Shown here piece after piece: positions 46,134 to 56,171 of a DNA stretch of 64,000 bases; within the stretch, counting starts at the first letter, position 1, and the number at the start of each line of letters is the position of its first letter. Origin of the DNA: Cupriavidus taiwanensis LMG 19424 (GTDB lineage Bacteria; Pseudomonadota; Gammaproteobacteria; Burkholderiales; Burkholderiaceae). The notes beneath the pieces are model-generated. The model did not search any database. It was not told the origin of the DNA and saw only the letters and a program-made list of their open reading frames with translations. A program made the position numbers and the translations under genes. Location of the stretch: positions 62,001 to 126,000 of the forward strand of contig NC_010528.1 in assembly GCF_000069785.1 (NCBI RefSeq). Direction: 5' to 3'.

Positions 46134-47981
46134 ATGTCCCACTTCCCCAAACTGCTCTCCTCGCAGATTGCCTACGATGTGGCGAGAACGATGCTCGACG
46201 GGTTCGACAAGCATTACCGCCTGTTCCGCGAGGTCAGCCACCAGGCCAAGCTGAAGTTCGAGGCCGGCGACTGGCACGGGCTGCAGCAGATCCAGCGCGA
46301 CCGCATCGCGTTCTACAACGAGCGCGTGCGCGAATCCAGCGTGATCCTGGAAGACGAGTACGACGCCGAGAACATCGAAGACGAGATCTGGCAGCAGATC
46401 AAGCTGCACTACATCGGGCTGCTGACCAACCATCACCAGCCCGAGCTGGCCGAGACCTTCTTCAACTCGGTCTGCACGCGCATCCTGCACCGCTCGTACT
46501 TCAACAACGACTTTATCTTTGTGCGCCCGGCGATCTCGACCGAGTACATCGAGAACGAAGAATCGCCCACGCGCCCGACCTTCCGCGCCTACTACCCGGG
46601 CAGCCGCGAGGGCATGGCCGCTTGCTTCGAGCGCATCGTCCACAACTTCCAGCTCGAGCGCCCGTTCGAGGACCTGCAGCGCGATATCGGCTATGTGGTG
46701 CGTGCCGTCGGCGAACATTTCGGCGACCTGCGCATCGCGCCGAATTTCCAGATCCATACGCTGTCGTCGCTGTTCTTCCGCAACAAGGCGGCCTTCATCA
46801 TCGGCCGCATCCTGAACGGCGACCGTACCTTCCCGCTGGCGATCCCGATCCTGCACGGGCCGTCGGGCAAGCTGGTGCTCGACACCGTGCTGCTGAAGAA
46901 AGAGCAGCTGCTGATCCTGTTCTCGTTCACGCACTCCTACTTCATGGTCGACATGGAGATCCCGTCGGCCTACGTGACCTTCCTGCGCGACATCATGCCG
47001 CGCAAGCCGCGCGCGGAGATCTATACCTCGCTGGGTCTGCAAAAGCAGGGCAAGAACCTGTTTTACCGCGATTTCCTGCACCATCTGCAGCATTCGTCGG
47101 ACAAGTTCATCGTCGCGCCCGGCATCCGCGGGCTGGTGATGCTGGTGTTCACGCTGCCGTCGTACCCGTACGTGTTCAAGGTGATCCGGGATGTTTTTCC
47201 GGCGCCCAAGGAAACCACGCGCGAGCTGGTCAAGTCGAAGTACCAGCTGGTCAAGCAGCACGATCGCGTCGGCCGCATGGCCGATACGCTGGAATACTCC
47301 GACGTGGCCTTCCCGCTGTCGCGCTTCGACGAGGCGCTGGTGCGCGAGTTCGAGCAGCACGCGCCGTCGATGATCGAATACCAGCGCGCCAAGGACGGTG
47401 GCGAAGAGATCGTGGTGCGCCACGTCTATATCGAACGCCGCATGACGCCGCTGAACATCTACCTGCAGGAGGGTTCCGACGCGCAGGTCGAGCACGGCGT
47501 GATCGAGTACGGCAACGCGATCAAGGAGCTGATCGCCGCGAACATCTTCCCGGGCGACATGCTGTACAAGAACTTCGGCGTCACGCGCCATGGGCGCGTG
47601 GTGTTCTACGACTACGACGAGATCGAGTACCTCACCGACTGCAACATCCGCCACGTGCCGCAGCCGCGCAACGAGGAAGAGGAGATGTCTGGCGAGGTCT
47701 GGTACACGGTGCGTCCGCACGACATTTTTCCCGAGACCTTCCGCACCTTCCTGCTGGGCGATCCGCGCGTCGGCGCGGCGTTCCTGCGGCACCATGCGGA
47801 TTTTTTTGACCCTGCCATGTGGCAGAGCCACAAGGACCGGCTGCTGGCCGGACATGTCCATGACTTCTTTGCCTATCACGCTTCAGACCGATTTATCCAC
47901 CGCTATGGCGCTGCCGCCGAGCCGCCTGCCACACCGCCCGTCAAGCAGCCCGATGCCGGCCCTGCAAGGAGAGTCGCATGA
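46134..47981 (+). CDS. aceK: Isocitrate dehydrogenase kinase/phosphatase AceK
   Basis: AceK phosphorylates and dephosphorylates isocitrate dehydrogenase, diverting carbon into the glyoxylate bypass on acetyl-CoA-yielding substrates. The 615-residue protein matches the family throughout, with [20 protein letters not shown] in the N-terminal half and [20 protein letters not shown] in the kinase core. Its stop overlaps the carbonic anhydrase start (ATGA). It lies within the leucine cluster, whose products are acetyl-CoA and acetoacetate. Confidence 0.95.
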   Translation: MSHFPKLLSSQIAYDVARTMLDGFDKHYRLFREVSHQAKLKFEAGDWHGLQQIQRDRIAFYNERVRESSVILEDEYDAENIEDEIWQQIKLHYIGLLTNHHQPELAETFFNSVCTRILHRSYFNNDFIFVRPAISTEYIENEESPTRPTFRAYYPGSREGMAACFERIVHNFQLERPFEDLQRDIGYVVRAVGEHFGDLRIAPNFQIHTLSSLFFRNKAAFIIGRILNGDRTFPLAIPILHGPSGKLVLDTVLLKKEQLLILFSFTHSYFMVDMEIPSAYVTFLRDIMPRKPRAEIYTSLGLQKQGKNLFYRDFLHHLQHSSDKFIVAPGIRGLVMLVFTLPSYPYVFKVIRDVFPAPKETTRELVKSKYQLVKQHDRVGRMADTLEYSDVAFPLSRFDEALVREFEQHAPSMIEYQRAKDGGEEIVVRHVYIERRMTPLNIYLQEGSDAQVEHGVIEYGNAIKELIAANIFPGDMLYKNFGVTRHGRVVFYDYDEIEYLTDCNIRHVPQPRNEEEEMSGEVWYTVRPHDIFPETFRTFLLGDPRVGAAFLRHHADFFDPAMWQSHKDRLLAGHVHDFFAYHASDRFIHRYGAAAEPPATPPVKQPDAGPARRVA

Positions 47982-48649
47982 ATGACGCCATCGCCCAGCT
48001 GTTCCGCAACAACCGCGACTGGGTCGACCGTGTCAACGCGGAAGATCCGGCCTTCTTCACCCGGCTGGCCAACCAGCAGGCGCCGGAGTACCTGTGGATC
48101 GGCTGCTCCGATTCGCGCGTGCCGGCCAACCAGATCCTGGGCCTGGCGCCGGGCGAGGTGTTCGTCCACCGCAATATCGCCAACGTGATCGCGCACAGCG
48201 ACCTGAACGCGCTGTCGGTGATCCAGTTCGCGGTGGAGGTGCTCAAGGTGCGCCATATCACCGTGGTGGGCCACTATGGCTGCGGCGGCGTCAAGGTCGC
48301 GCTCAAGCGCGAACGCATCGGCCTGGCCGACAACTGGCTGCGCCATGTGCGCGACGTGGCCGACAAGCATGAGTCCTACCTCGGCACCATCCTGCGCGAG
48401 GAAGACGCCCACACCCGGCTGTGCGAGCTCAACGTGATCGAGCAGGTCAACAACGTCTGCCAGACCACCGTGATCCAGGACGCCTGGGCCCGCGGCCAGG
48501 CCATCACCGTGCACGGCTGGATCTACGGCGTGTCCGACGGCCTGCTGCGCGACCTCGGCATGGCCGCCAGCAACAACGACGAGCTGCACGAGCAGCTGGC
48601 CGCGGCCTACCGCCAGTACGGCGAGCCGCCGCAGGCGTCGATCCGCTGA
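47978..48649 (+). CDS. can: Beta-class carbonic anhydrase
   Basis: This enzyme interconverts carbon dioxide and bicarbonate. The 223-residue protein has the zinc ligands Cys43, His99 and Cys102 ([13 protein letters not shown] and [10 protein letters not shown]) and the Asp45-Arg47 pair. Bicarbonate is needed by the biotin carboxylases in this window (methylcrotonoyl-CoA carboxylase), so a supportive role is plausible. Its start overlaps the aceK stop. Confidence 0.93.
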   Translation: MNDAIAQLFRNNRDWVDRVNAEDPAFFTRLANQQAPEYLWIGCSDSRVPANQILGLAPGEVFVHRNIANVIAHSDLNALSVIQFAVEVLKVRHITVVGHYGCGGVKVALKRERIGLADNWLRHVRDVADKHESYLGTILREEDAHTRLCELNVIEQVNNVCQTTVIQDAWARGQAITVHGWIYGVSDGLLRDLGMAASNNDELHEQLAAAYRQYGEPPQASIR

Positions 48650-48703
48650 CGCATCGGCCCGATACCACTTCCCGCATACAGACACCGATCCAGGAGACCC
48701 GAC

Positions 48704-49882
48704 ATGGAAGAGATCGTCATCGTTTCAGCCGCCCGCACGCCGATGGCTGCGTTCCAGGGAGAATTCGCCAGCGTCACCGCGCCGCAACTCGGCGCCGTGG
48801 CCATCCGCGCAGCGGTCGAGCGCGCCGGGCTCAAGCCCGAGCAGGTAGAGGAAGTGGTGTTCGGCTGCGTGCTGCCGGCCGGCCAGGGCCAGGCCCCGGC
48901 ACGGCAGGCCGCGCTCGGCGCGGGCCTGCCGCTGGGCACGGGCTGCACCACCGTCAACAAGATGTGCGGCTCGGGCATGCGCGCGGCCATGACGGTCTAT
49001 GACGGCCTGGTCGCGGGCTCGTTCGAGATCGCCGTCGCCGGCGGCATGGAGAGCATGACCAACGCGCCATACCTGATCCCGAAGGGCCGCGGCGGCTACC
49101 GCATCGGCCACGGCATGATCTACGACCACATGATGCTGGACGGCCTGGAAGATGCCTACGACAAGGGCCGCGCCATGGGCACCTTCGGCGAGGACTGCGC
49201 CGCCAAGTACGGCTTTACGCGCCAGCAGCAGGACGAGTTCGCGATGGAAAGCGTGCGCCGCGCGCAGCAGGCCACCGAGAACGGCGACTTCCGCTGGGAG
49301 ATCGCACCGGTGACGGTGTCGGGCAAGGGCGGCGACACGGTGATCGACACCGACGAAGGCCCGCGCCGCATCAAGCTCGACAAGATCCCGTCGCTCAAGC
49401 CGGCCTTTGCCAAGGACGGCACCATCACCGCGGCCTCGTCGTCGTCGATCAACGACGGCGCCTCGGCGCTGGTGATGATGCGCGCTTCCACGGCGAAAAA
49501 GCTGGGCCTGCAGCCGATCGCCCGCATGCTGGGCCACACCACGCACGCGCAGGCGCCGGGCTGGTTCACCACCGCACCGGTCGAGGCCATCGCCAAGCTG
49601 TACCGCAAGCTGGACTGGAACACCGGCAGCGTCGACCTGTTCGAGATCAACGAGGCCTTTGCCGTGGTGCCGATGGCGGCCATGCACGACCTGAAGATCC
49701 CGCGCGACAAGGTCAACATCCACGGCGGCGCCTGCGCGCTGGGCCACCCGATCGGCGCCTCGGGCGCGCGCATCATGACCACGCTGATCGGCGCGCTGCG
49801 CAAGACCGGGGGCAAGCGCGGCGTGGCGAGCTTGTGCATCGGCGGCGGCGAAGCGACGGCGGTGGGGATCGAGATCCTGTAA
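48704..49882 (+). CDS. Acetyl-CoA acetyltransferase (thiolase)
   Basis: A 392-residue thiolase that joins or splits acetoacetyl-CoA. The nucleophile cysteine is at 88 (VNKMCGSGMRAAM), the second motif is NIHGGACALGHPIGASGARI, and the general-base cysteine lies in SLCIGGGEA. It is a degradative or biosynthetic type II enzyme; in this cluster it would cleave acetoacetyl-CoA from leucine. CCAGGAGA precedes the ATG. Confidence 0.94.
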   Translation: MEEIVIVSAARTPMAAFQGEFASVTAPQLGAVAIRAAVERAGLKPEQVEEVVFGCVLPAGQGQAPARQAALGAGLPLGTGCTTVNKMCGSGMRAAMTVYDGLVAGSFEIAVAGGMESMTNAPYLIPKGRGGYRIGHGMIYDHMMLDGLEDAYDKGRAMGTFGEDCAAKYGFTRQQQDEFAMESVRRAQQATENGDFRWEIAPVTVSGKGGDTVIDTDEGPRRIKLDKIPSLKPAFAKDGTITAASSSSINDGASALVMMRASTAKKLGLQPIARMLGHTTHAQAPGWFTTAPVEAIAKLYRKLDWNTGSVDLFEINEAFAVVPMAAMHDLKIPRDKVNIHGGACALGHPIGASGARIMTTLIGALRKTGGKRGVASLCIGGGEATAVGIEIL

Positions 49883-49900
49883 GACGCTCTCCTCCCGCTT

Positions 49901-49932
49901 GTTTTCTCCCCTCTCCCGCTTGCGGGAGAGGG
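49901..49932. repeat. Hairpin repeat copy 2 (32 bases) with a related second hairpin
   Basis: Identical to the copy at 40556-40587. It is followed at about 49991-50030 by a similar CT-rich hairpin (CCCCTCTCCCATCAATGGGA, then GAGGGG), so the gap between the thiolase and the next gene holds two hairpins of the same family. Confidence 0.75.
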
Positions 49933-50056
49933 GCCGGGGGAGGGGGCAGGCACTGGCAGACCGAGTGCCCCACTTCGAGCCAGCGCCGGCCCTCTCCCCC
50001 AACCCCTCTCCCATCAATGGGAGAGGGGAGCAAAAACCCGACCAAGGAGCCCACCC

Positions 50057-50737
50057 TTGCCAACTGCCCTTATCCTCGGTGCCTCGCGCGGCATCGGCCT
50101 TGAGTTCGTGCGCCAGTACCGTGCCGACGGCTGGCGCGTCATCGCGGCGGCGCGCACGCCCGAGGGCGTGGGCGCGCTGCAGGCGCTTGGTGCCGAGGCG
50201 CACCAGGCCGACCTGTCCGATGCCGGCGCGGTCGCCGGTCTCGGCTGGAAGCTCGACGGCGAGGCGCTTGACGTGGCGGTCTACAACGCCGGCGTGATGG
50301 GGCCGCGCACCGACAGCGCGCAGCCGGTCACGCCGCCGGAGTTCGACCGGGTCATGCATGTCAACGTGCTCGGGCCGATGATGGCGCTGCCGTTGCTGCT
50401 GCCCTATGTCGAGGCCGGGCAGTCCGGCCATGGCGGCGTGCTGGCGGTGCTGTCCTCGCGCATGGGCAGCATCGGCGCGATGGAGCACAGCACCAGCTGG
50501 CTGTACCGCGTCAGCAAGGCGGGCGCCAATGCCGCGCTGCGCGCGGTGTCGCTGGATGCGCGCCACGCCACCTGCATCGCGCTGCACCCGGGCTGGGTCA
50601 AGACCGACATGGGCGGCCAGGAAGCCGACCTGACCGTGCAGCAGAGCGTCAAGGGCATGCGCCAGGTGCTGGCCAGCGTCAAGCGCCGCGACAACGGCAC
50701 CTTCCACAACTACGACGGCACGCCCATTCCCTGGTAA
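50057..50737 (+). CDS. SDR family oxidoreductase
   Basis: A 226-residue short-chain dehydrogenase. It shows LILGASRGIGLEFVRQY and NAGVMGPRTD; the active-site region is STSWLYRVSKAGANAALRAV, with Tyr and Lys in YRVSK. The start is a TTG at 50057, preceded by AAGGAG at seven bases; the coding sequence begins at the conserved domain, so the rare start is probably right. Substrate unknown. Confidence 0.85.
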   Translation: MPTALILGASRGIGLEFVRQYRADGWRVIAAARTPEGVGALQALGAEAHQADLSDAGAVAGLGWKLDGEALDVAVYNAGVMGPRTDSAQPVTPPEFDRVMHVNVLGPMMALPLLLPYVEAGQSGHGGVLAVLSSRMGSIGAMEHSTSWLYRVSKAGANAALRAVSLDARHATCIALHPGWVKTDMGGQEADLTVQQSVKGMRQVLASVKRRDNGTFHNYDGTPIPW

Positions 50738-50767
50738 GGGCGCCCGCACACCTGATCCCGAACCGAC

Positions 50768-51898
50768 ATGCTGCTGACCCCCGAACAGGAAATGATCCGC
50801 GACGCCGTGCGGCAGTTCGCGCAGGAAGTGATCGCGCCGCAGGCCGCGCAATGGGACCGCGACAAGACCTTTCCCAAGGACGTGCACCGCGAACTGGCGG
50901 CGCTGGGCGCCTACGGCGTGGCGGTGCCGGAGCAGTATGGCGGCGCCGGGCTCGATTATCTGTCGCTGGCGCTGATCCTGGAGGAGATCGCCGCGGGCGA
51001 CGGCGGCACCTCCACCGTCATCAGCGTCAACAACTGCCCGGTGTGCAGCATGCTGATGTCGTTCGCCAGCGAGGCGCAGAAGCAGCAGTGGCTGGTGCCG
51101 CTGGCGCGCGGCGAGATGCTGGGCGCGTTCTGCCTGACCGAGCCGCACGTGGGCTCCGATGCCGCGGCGCTGCGTACCAGCGCGGTCCGCGACGGCGACC
51201 ACTACGTGCTCAACGGCGTCAAGCAGTTCATCACCAGCGGCCAGAATGCCGACGTGGCGATCGTGCTGGCGGTGACCGACAAGGCCGCCGGCAAGCGCGG
51301 CATCAGCGCCTTCATCGTGCCGACCTCGACCCCGGGCTACGTGGTGGCGCGGCTCGAGGACAAGCTCGGCCAGCACTCCTCGGACACTGCCCAGATCCTG
51401 TTCGAGGATTGCCGCGTGCCTGCCGCCAACCTGCTCGGCGACGAGGGCGGCGGCTACAAGATGGCGCTGTCGGGGCTGGAGGGAGGCCGCATCGGCATCG
51501 CCTCGCAGAGCATCGGCATGGCGCGTGCCGCGTTTGAAGCGGCGCTTGCGTATGCGAAGGAACGGGAGAGTTTCGGCCAGCCGCTGTTCCAGCACCAGGC
51601 GGTGCAGTTCCGCCTGGCCGAGATGGCAACGCGCATCGACGTCGCGCGCCAGATGGTGTGGCACGCCGCCGCGCTGCGCGATGCCGGGCGCCAGTGCCTG
51701 AAGGAGGCGGCGATGGCCAAGCTGTTCGCCAGCGAGATGGCCGAGCGGGTCTGCTCCGACGCGATCCAGGTGTTCGGCGGCTATGGCTACGTCAGCGACT
51801 TCCCGGTCGAGCGCATCTACCGCGACGTGCGCGTGTGCCAGATCTACGAGGGCACCAGCGACATCCAGAAGATCCTGATCGCGCGCGCACTGGCCTAG
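50768..51898 (+). CDS. Acyl-CoA dehydrogenase (short/branched-chain type)
   Basis: A 376-residue flavoprotein. It has TEPHVGSDAAALRT and the C-terminal VFGGYGYVSDFPVERIYRDV. The catalytic glutamate is in the C-terminal QIYEGTSDIQKIL, as in most acyl-CoA dehydrogenases and unlike the isovaleryl enzyme at 44826. It is likely to act on short or branched acyl-CoA. It starts 30 bases after the SDR gene. Confidence 0.93.
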   Translation: MLLTPEQEMIRDAVRQFAQEVIAPQAAQWDRDKTFPKDVHRELAALGAYGVAVPEQYGGAGLDYLSLALILEEIAAGDGGTSTVISVNNCPVCSMLMSFASEAQKQQWLVPLARGEMLGAFCLTEPHVGSDAAALRTSAVRDGDHYVLNGVKQFITSGQNADVAIVLAVTDKAAGKRGISAFIVPTSTPGYVVARLEDKLGQHSSDTAQILFEDCRVPAANLLGDEGGGYKMALSGLEGGRIGIASQSIGMARAAFEAALAYAKERESFGQPLFQHQAVQFRLAEMATRIDVARQMVWHAAALRDAGRQCLKEAAMAKLFASEMAERVCSDAIQVFGGYGYVSDFPVERIYRDVRVCQIYEGTSDIQKILIARALA

Positions 51899-51999
51899 CC
51901 CCGGCATTTGCGCGTACGATGAGCAGGCGTGCGGCGTGCGGCGTGCGCGCCACGCCTTCCCGCAACCGGACCTGCAACCACAAGAATAGGGCCCCCGAC

Positions 52000-52656
52000 A
52001 TGACCGCAGCGATCGACTTCTACTTTGATTTTTCTTCGCCGTACGGCTACTTCGCCAGCACCCGTATCGACGACCTGGCGCAGAAGTACGGGCGCAACGT
52101 GGCCTGGCATCCGATCCTGCTGGGCGTGGTGTTCAAGACCACCGGCGCGTCGCCGCTGCCGCAGCTGCCGCTCAAGGGCGACTACAGCTGGCGCGACTTC
52201 GAGCGCACCGCGCGCTTCCACGGCATCGAATACAAGCGCCCCACGCATTTCCCGCTGCCCACCACGCATGCCGCGCGCGCCATGCTGTGGCTGCAGAACC
52301 ATCATGGGGACGACCTCGCCGCGGCCTTCGCCCGCTCGGTGTACCGCGCGCTGTTCGTCGACGACATCAACATCGCCGAGCCGGCCGAAATCATGAAGCT
52401 GGCCGAGCCGCTGGGCGTGGACGTGCAGGCGCTCGATGCCGGCGCCACCAGCTACCAGATCAAGGACCAGCTCAAGGCCGAGATCGAGGTGGCGATGGCC
52501 AAGGGTGTGTTCGGCTCGCCCTTCGTCATCGTCGACGGCGAGCCGTTCTGGGGCTTCGACCGCTTCGACCAGATCGAGGCCCACCTGAAGAGCCGCCGCC
52601 AGACCGAACTCCGGGCCGTGCCCAACCCCGATACCAAGGAAAAGAAACCCGCATGA
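52000..52656 (+). CDS. DsbA-family 2-hydroxychromene-2-carboxylate isomerase-like protein
   Basis: A 218-residue thioredoxin-fold protein of the kappa-class glutathione transferase group. Its N-terminus, IDFYFDFSSPYGYFASTRID, has the active-site serine of this family and no cysteine pair. GVFGSPFVIVDGEPFWGFDR near the C-terminus is typical. In naphthalene degraders such enzymes isomerise 2-hydroxychromene-2-carboxylate; the role here is not defined. Its stop overlaps the HAD gene start. Confidence 0.85.
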   Translation: MTAAIDFYFDFSSPYGYFASTRIDDLAQKYGRNVAWHPILLGVVFKTTGASPLPQLPLKGDYSWRDFERTARFHGIEYKRPTHFPLPTTHAARAMLWLQNHHGDDLAAAFARSVYRALFVDDINIAEPAEIMKLAEPLGVDVQALDAGATSYQIKDQLKAEIEVAMAKGVFGSPFVIVDGEPFWGFDRFDQIEAHLKSRRQTELRAVPNPDTKEKKPA

Positions 52657-53339
52657 CTGCAGCAACCCCCGGCCATTCCGGCCGCTTCGATTGTGTGATC
52701 TTCGATTGCGACGGCGTGCTCGTCGACAGCGAGCCCATCGTCAACCGCGTGCTCAACCAGATGCTGAACGAGCTCGGCATCGAGATCTCGCTGGAAGACT
52801 CCACGCGCCTGTTCCTGGGCCGCGCGGTGCGCGAGGAGCTGGACATGATCGAACGCATGCGCGGTGCGCCGCTGCCCGAGAACTGGCTGTCGACCTGGCT
52901 GGCGCGCCGTAATGCGGTGCTGGAAGAAGAGGTCGCGGCGGTGGCGCATGTGCGCGAGGCCATCCGCGCTGTCGCCGCCACCGGCATGCCGGTGTGCGTG
53001 GCGTCGGGCGCGGACCGCGTCAAGGTCAAGCTGCAGCTGACCAAGACCGGGCTGGTCGAGCTGTTCCAGCAGGACGAGCGCGAGCATATCTTCTCGGCCA
53101 CCGAAGTGGCGCGCAGCAAGCCGGCGCCGGACGTGTACCTGCTGGCCGCGCGCACCATGGGCGTCGAACCGGCGCGCTGTGCCGTGGTGGAAGACAGCCC
53201 GACCGGCGTGACCGCGGGCGTGGCGGCCGGCATGACGGTGTTCGGCTACGCCGCGCGCAACGATGCCGCGCAGTTGCGCGAGGCCGGCGCGCGCACCATC
53301 TTCACCGATATGCGCGAGCTGCCGGAGCTGGTGGGATGA
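52653..53339 (+). CDS. HAD-superfamily hydrolase (beta-phosphoglucomutase-like)
   Basis: A 228-residue haloacid-dehalogenase-like phosphatase. Motif I is VIFDCDGVLVDSEP (Asp18 and Asp20), motif II lies in CVASGAD, motif III in SKPAPDVYLLAARTM, and motif IV in VVEDSPTGVTAG. A helical cap follows motif I. Substrate unknown. The ATG overlaps the previous stop and its stop overlaps the YchJ start, so this run is translationally coupled. Confidence 0.9.
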   Translation: MTAATPGHSGRFDCVIFDCDGVLVDSEPIVNRVLNQMLNELGIEISLEDSTRLFLGRAVREELDMIERMRGAPLPENWLSTWLARRNAVLEEEVAAVAHVREAIRAVAATGMPVCVASGADRVKVKLQLTKTGLVELFQQDEREHIFSATEVARSKPAPDVYLLAARTMGVEPARCAVVEDSPTGVTAGVAAGMTVFGYAARNDAAQLREAGARTIFTDMRELPELVG

Positions 53340-53794
53340 CGGGCATGAAGGCGGCCAGGGCAACCAGGGCGGCGCAGCGCCTGCCAAAGGCCGGTCCCGT
53401 GCCGTGCCCCTGCGGCAGCGCTGACTATGACGCCTGCTGCGGCCGCTTTCACCGCGGCGAGGCGCTGCCGCCCAATGCCGAGGCGCTGATGCGCTCGCGC
53501 TACAGCGCCTATGTGCTGAACGACATGGACTGGCTGCGCCAGACCTGGCATGCCTCCACCTGCCCGGCCGACCTGGTGCCGGACACCGCCACGCGGTGGC
53601 TCGGCCTGGCGGTCAAGGGGCATGCGCAGCAGGACGACACGCATGCCGAAGTGGAATTCGTGGCGCGCTACAAGGTAGGCGGGCGCGCCTGGCGGCTGCA
53701 TGAGCGCAGCCGCTTTGTGTGCGAGGCGCGCGCGCCCGGCGAGGCGCCGCGCTGGCTGTATGTGGATGGCGATATCATCGGGGAGGCACCATGA
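53336..53794 (+). CDS. YchJ-family protein (UPF0225) with SEC-C motif
   Basis: A 152-residue protein. Near the N-terminus is the zinc-binding CPCGSADYDACCGRFH (the SEC-C type motif), followed by SRYSAYVLNDMDWLRQTWHA, the YchJ signature. It is of the NTF2-like fold; function unknown. The start could be the ATG at 53336, which overlaps the HAD stop, or 53345. Confidence 0.88.
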   Translation: MTGMKAARATRAAQRLPKAGPVPCPCGSADYDACCGRFHRGEALPPNAEALMRSRYSAYVLNDMDWLRQTWHASTCPADLVPDTATRWLGLAVKGHAQQDDTHAEVEFVARYKVGGRAWRLHERSRFVCEARAPGEAPRWLYVDGDIIGEAP

Positions 53795-54468
53795 GCACTG
53801 ACAAGCGGCACGAGCCGGAGTACCTGCTGTATTGCTTTGCCCAGTCCGGCAACGCCTACAAGGTAGCGCAGCTGCTGGAAACCGTCGGCGTGCAGCGCGG
53901 CCAGCCTTTGTGGCAGGCGCGCTTTGTCGATTTCTTCAACGGCGAGACCCGCACCCCGGAATACCGCGCCATCAACGTGATGGGCGAAGTGCCGGTGCTG
54001 GAGTTCGGCGGCCAGCGCCTGTCGCAGTCCGGCGCCATCCTCGAGACGCTGGCCGCCCGCCTGGATGCGTTCGGCCCGCGCAACGAAGCCGAGCGCGCCG
54101 AGGTGCTGCGCTGGCTGCTGTTCGACAACCACAAGTTCACCTCGTACACCGCCACCTACCGCTTCATGCGTACCTTCGCCAGGTCGCCCGATCCCGCCGT
54201 GCTGGATTTCTTCCGCGCGCGCTGCGAAGGCGCATGGAACGTGCTCAACGCGCACCTGGCCGGACGCGATTTCGTGCTGGGCGAGCGCACCACCATTGCC
54301 GATTTCTCGCTGGCGGGCTACGTCTTCTTCGACGATGAAATCGGCGTGCACTGGCGCAAGGAGTATCCGCATATCCACGCATGGACCGAGCGCATGCGCG
54401 CGTTGCCGGGCTGGAAGCATCCCTACGAGCTGATGCCCGGGCATCCGTTGCCGAAGGCAGCCGGCTGA
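53791..54468 (+). CDS. Glutathione S-transferase family protein
   Basis: A 225-residue glutathione-transferase-fold protein. The N-terminal thioredoxin-like domain ([20 protein letters not shown]) contains [20 protein letters not shown], the glutathione-binding cis-proline and serine region; the C-terminal helical domain has [15 protein letters not shown]. The substrate is unknown. It is coupled to the YchJ gene by a four-base overlap. Confidence 0.9.
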   Translation: MSTDKRHEPEYLLYCFAQSGNAYKVAQLLETVGVQRGQPLWQARFVDFFNGETRTPEYRAINVMGEVPVLEFGGQRLSQSGAILETLAARLDAFGPRNEAERAEVLRWLLFDNHKFTSYTATYRFMRTFARSPDPAVLDFFRARCEGAWNVLNAHLAGRDFVLGERTTIADFSLAGYVFFDDEIGVHWRKEYPHIHAWTERMRALPGWKHPYELMPGHPLPKAAG

Positions 54469-54532
54469 GCCCGGCCGCCACGGCACGGCATCACGCGGCA
54501 CCCAACCTTATCTGCCAGCAAGAGACTCCGAG

Positions 54533-56140
54533 ATGCCCACGCTCGAAAGCAAACTCAACGCCCGCTCCGAATCCTTCAAGGCCAATGCCGAGGCCATGCG
54601 CGCGCTGGTGGCCGACCTGAAGGCGAAGATCGCGAAGCTGGCCGAAGGCGGCGGCGCCGACGCGCGCGCCAAGCACCTGGCGCGCGGCAAGCTGCTGCCG
54701 CGCGAGCGCGTGCAGCAACTGCTCGATCCGGGCACGCCGTTCCTGGAGCTGTCGCAGCTGGCCGCGTACGACATGTACGACGATGCCGCGCCCGGCGCCG
54801 GCATCATCACCGGCATCGGCCGCGTGGCCGGGCAGGAATGCGTGATCGTCTGCAATGACGCCACCGTCAAGGGCGGCACGTATTACCCGATGACGGTCAA
54901 GAAGCATGTGCGCGCGCAGGAGATCGCCGAAGAGAACCACCTGCCGTGCATCTACCTGGTCGATTCCGGCGGCGCCAACCTGCCCAACCAGGACGAGGTC
55001 TTCCCCGACCGCGACCACTTCGGCCGCATCTTCTACAACCAGGCCAATTTGTCCAAGCGCGGCATCCCGCAGATCGCGGTGGTGATGGGCTCGTGCACCG
55101 CGGGCGGCGCCTACGTGCCGGCGATGAGCGACGAGTCGATCATCGTCAAGAACCAGGGGACCATCTTCCTCGGTGGCCCGCCGCTGGTGAAGGCGGCCAC
55201 CGGCGAGGAAGTCAGCGCCGAGGACCTGGGCGGCGCCGACGTGCATACGCGCCTGTCCGGCGTGGCCGACTACTTCGCGCAGAACGACCACCATGCGCTC
55301 AGCCTGGCGCGCAATATCGTGCAGCACCTGAACCGCCGCAAGCCGGACCAGATCCGCCTGCACGAGCCGGTCGAGCCGCTGTATCCGGTGGAAGAGCTGT
55401 ATGGCGTGATCCCGACCGACACGCGCAAGCCCTATGACGTGCGCGAGGTGATTGCGCGCATCGTCGACGGCTCCGAGTTCGACGAGTTCAAGGCACGCTA
55501 CGGCACCACGCTGGTGTGCGGCTTCGCGCGCATCTGGGGCTATCCGGTGGGGATCGTCGCCAACAACGGCATCCTGTTCTCGGAGTCGGCGCTGAAGGGC
55601 GCGCACTTTATCGAGCTGTGCTGCCAGCGCAAGATCCCGCTGGTGTTCCTGCAGAACATCACCGGCTTCATGGTCGGGCGCAAGTACGAGAACGAGGGCA
55701 TCGCGCGCAACGGCGCCAAGATGGTGACCGCGGTGGCGACCGCGCAGGTGCCGAAGTTTACGGTGATCATCGGCGGCTCGTTCGGCGCGGGCAACTACGG
55801 CATGTGCGGGCGCGCGTATTCGCCGCGCTTCCTGTGGATGTGGCCGAACGCGCGCATCTCGGTGATGGGCGGCGAGCAGGCCGCGAGCGTGCTGGCGACG
55901 GTGCGCCGCGATGGCATCGAAGCGAAGGGCGGCCAGTGGAGCGCGGAGGAAGAGGAGGCCTTCAAGCAGCCGATCCGCGACCAGTACGAGCACCAGGGCC
56001 ACCCGTACTACGCCAGCGCGCGGCTGTGGGACGACGGCGTGATCGATCCCGCGCAGACGCGCACGGTGCTGGGGCTGGGCCTGTCTGCCAGCCTCAACGC
56101 GCCGATCGACGAGATGAAGTTCGGCGTGTTCCGCATGTAG
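54533..56140 (+). CDS. mccB: Methylcrotonoyl-CoA carboxylase, carboxyltransferase (beta) subunit
   Basis: This subunit moves the carboxyl group from biotin to 3-methylcrotonyl-CoA in leucine breakdown. The 535-residue protein has [40 protein letters not shown], and the oxyanion loops [19 protein letters not shown] and [20 protein letters not shown]; the sequence is closest to methylcrotonyl rather than propionyl carboxylases, judged by the last. It needs the biotin-carrying alpha subunit encoded at 62637, separated from it by the bio operon. Confidence 0.95.
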   Translation: MPTLESKLNARSESFKANAEAMRALVADLKAKIAKLAEGGGADARAKHLARGKLLPRERVQQLLDPGTPFLELSQLAAYDMYDDAAPGAGIITGIGRVAGQECVIVCNDATVKGGTYYPMTVKKHVRAQEIAEENHLPCIYLVDSGGANLPNQDEVFPDRDHFGRIFYNQANLSKRGIPQIAVVMGSCTAGGAYVPAMSDESIIVKNQGTIFLGGPPLVKAATGEEVSAEDLGGADVHTRLSGVADYFAQNDHHALSLARNIVQHLNRRKPDQIRLHEPVEPLYPVEELYGVIPTDTRKPYDVREVIARIVDGSEFDEFKARYGTTLVCGFARIWGYPVGIVANNGILFSESALKGAHFIELCCQRKIPLVFLQNITGFMVGRKYENEGIARNGAKMVTAVATAQVPKFTVIIGGSFGAGNYGMCGRAYSPRFLWMWPNARISVMGGEQAASVLATVRRDGIEAKGGQWSAEEEEAFKQPIRDQYEHQGHPYYASARLWDDGVIDPAQTRTVLGLGLSASLNAPIDEMKFGVFRM

Positions 56141-56171
56141 ATCGCGCCATACGGATACTGCCTGACTCCTG

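Noticed and set aside
48725..51907. A 1060-codon open frame on the minus strand opposite the thiolase, SDR and acyl-CoA dehydrogenase genes
   Set aside because: It spans three well-recognised plus-strand genes and their intergenic hairpins, which no real single gene would, and shows no motif.
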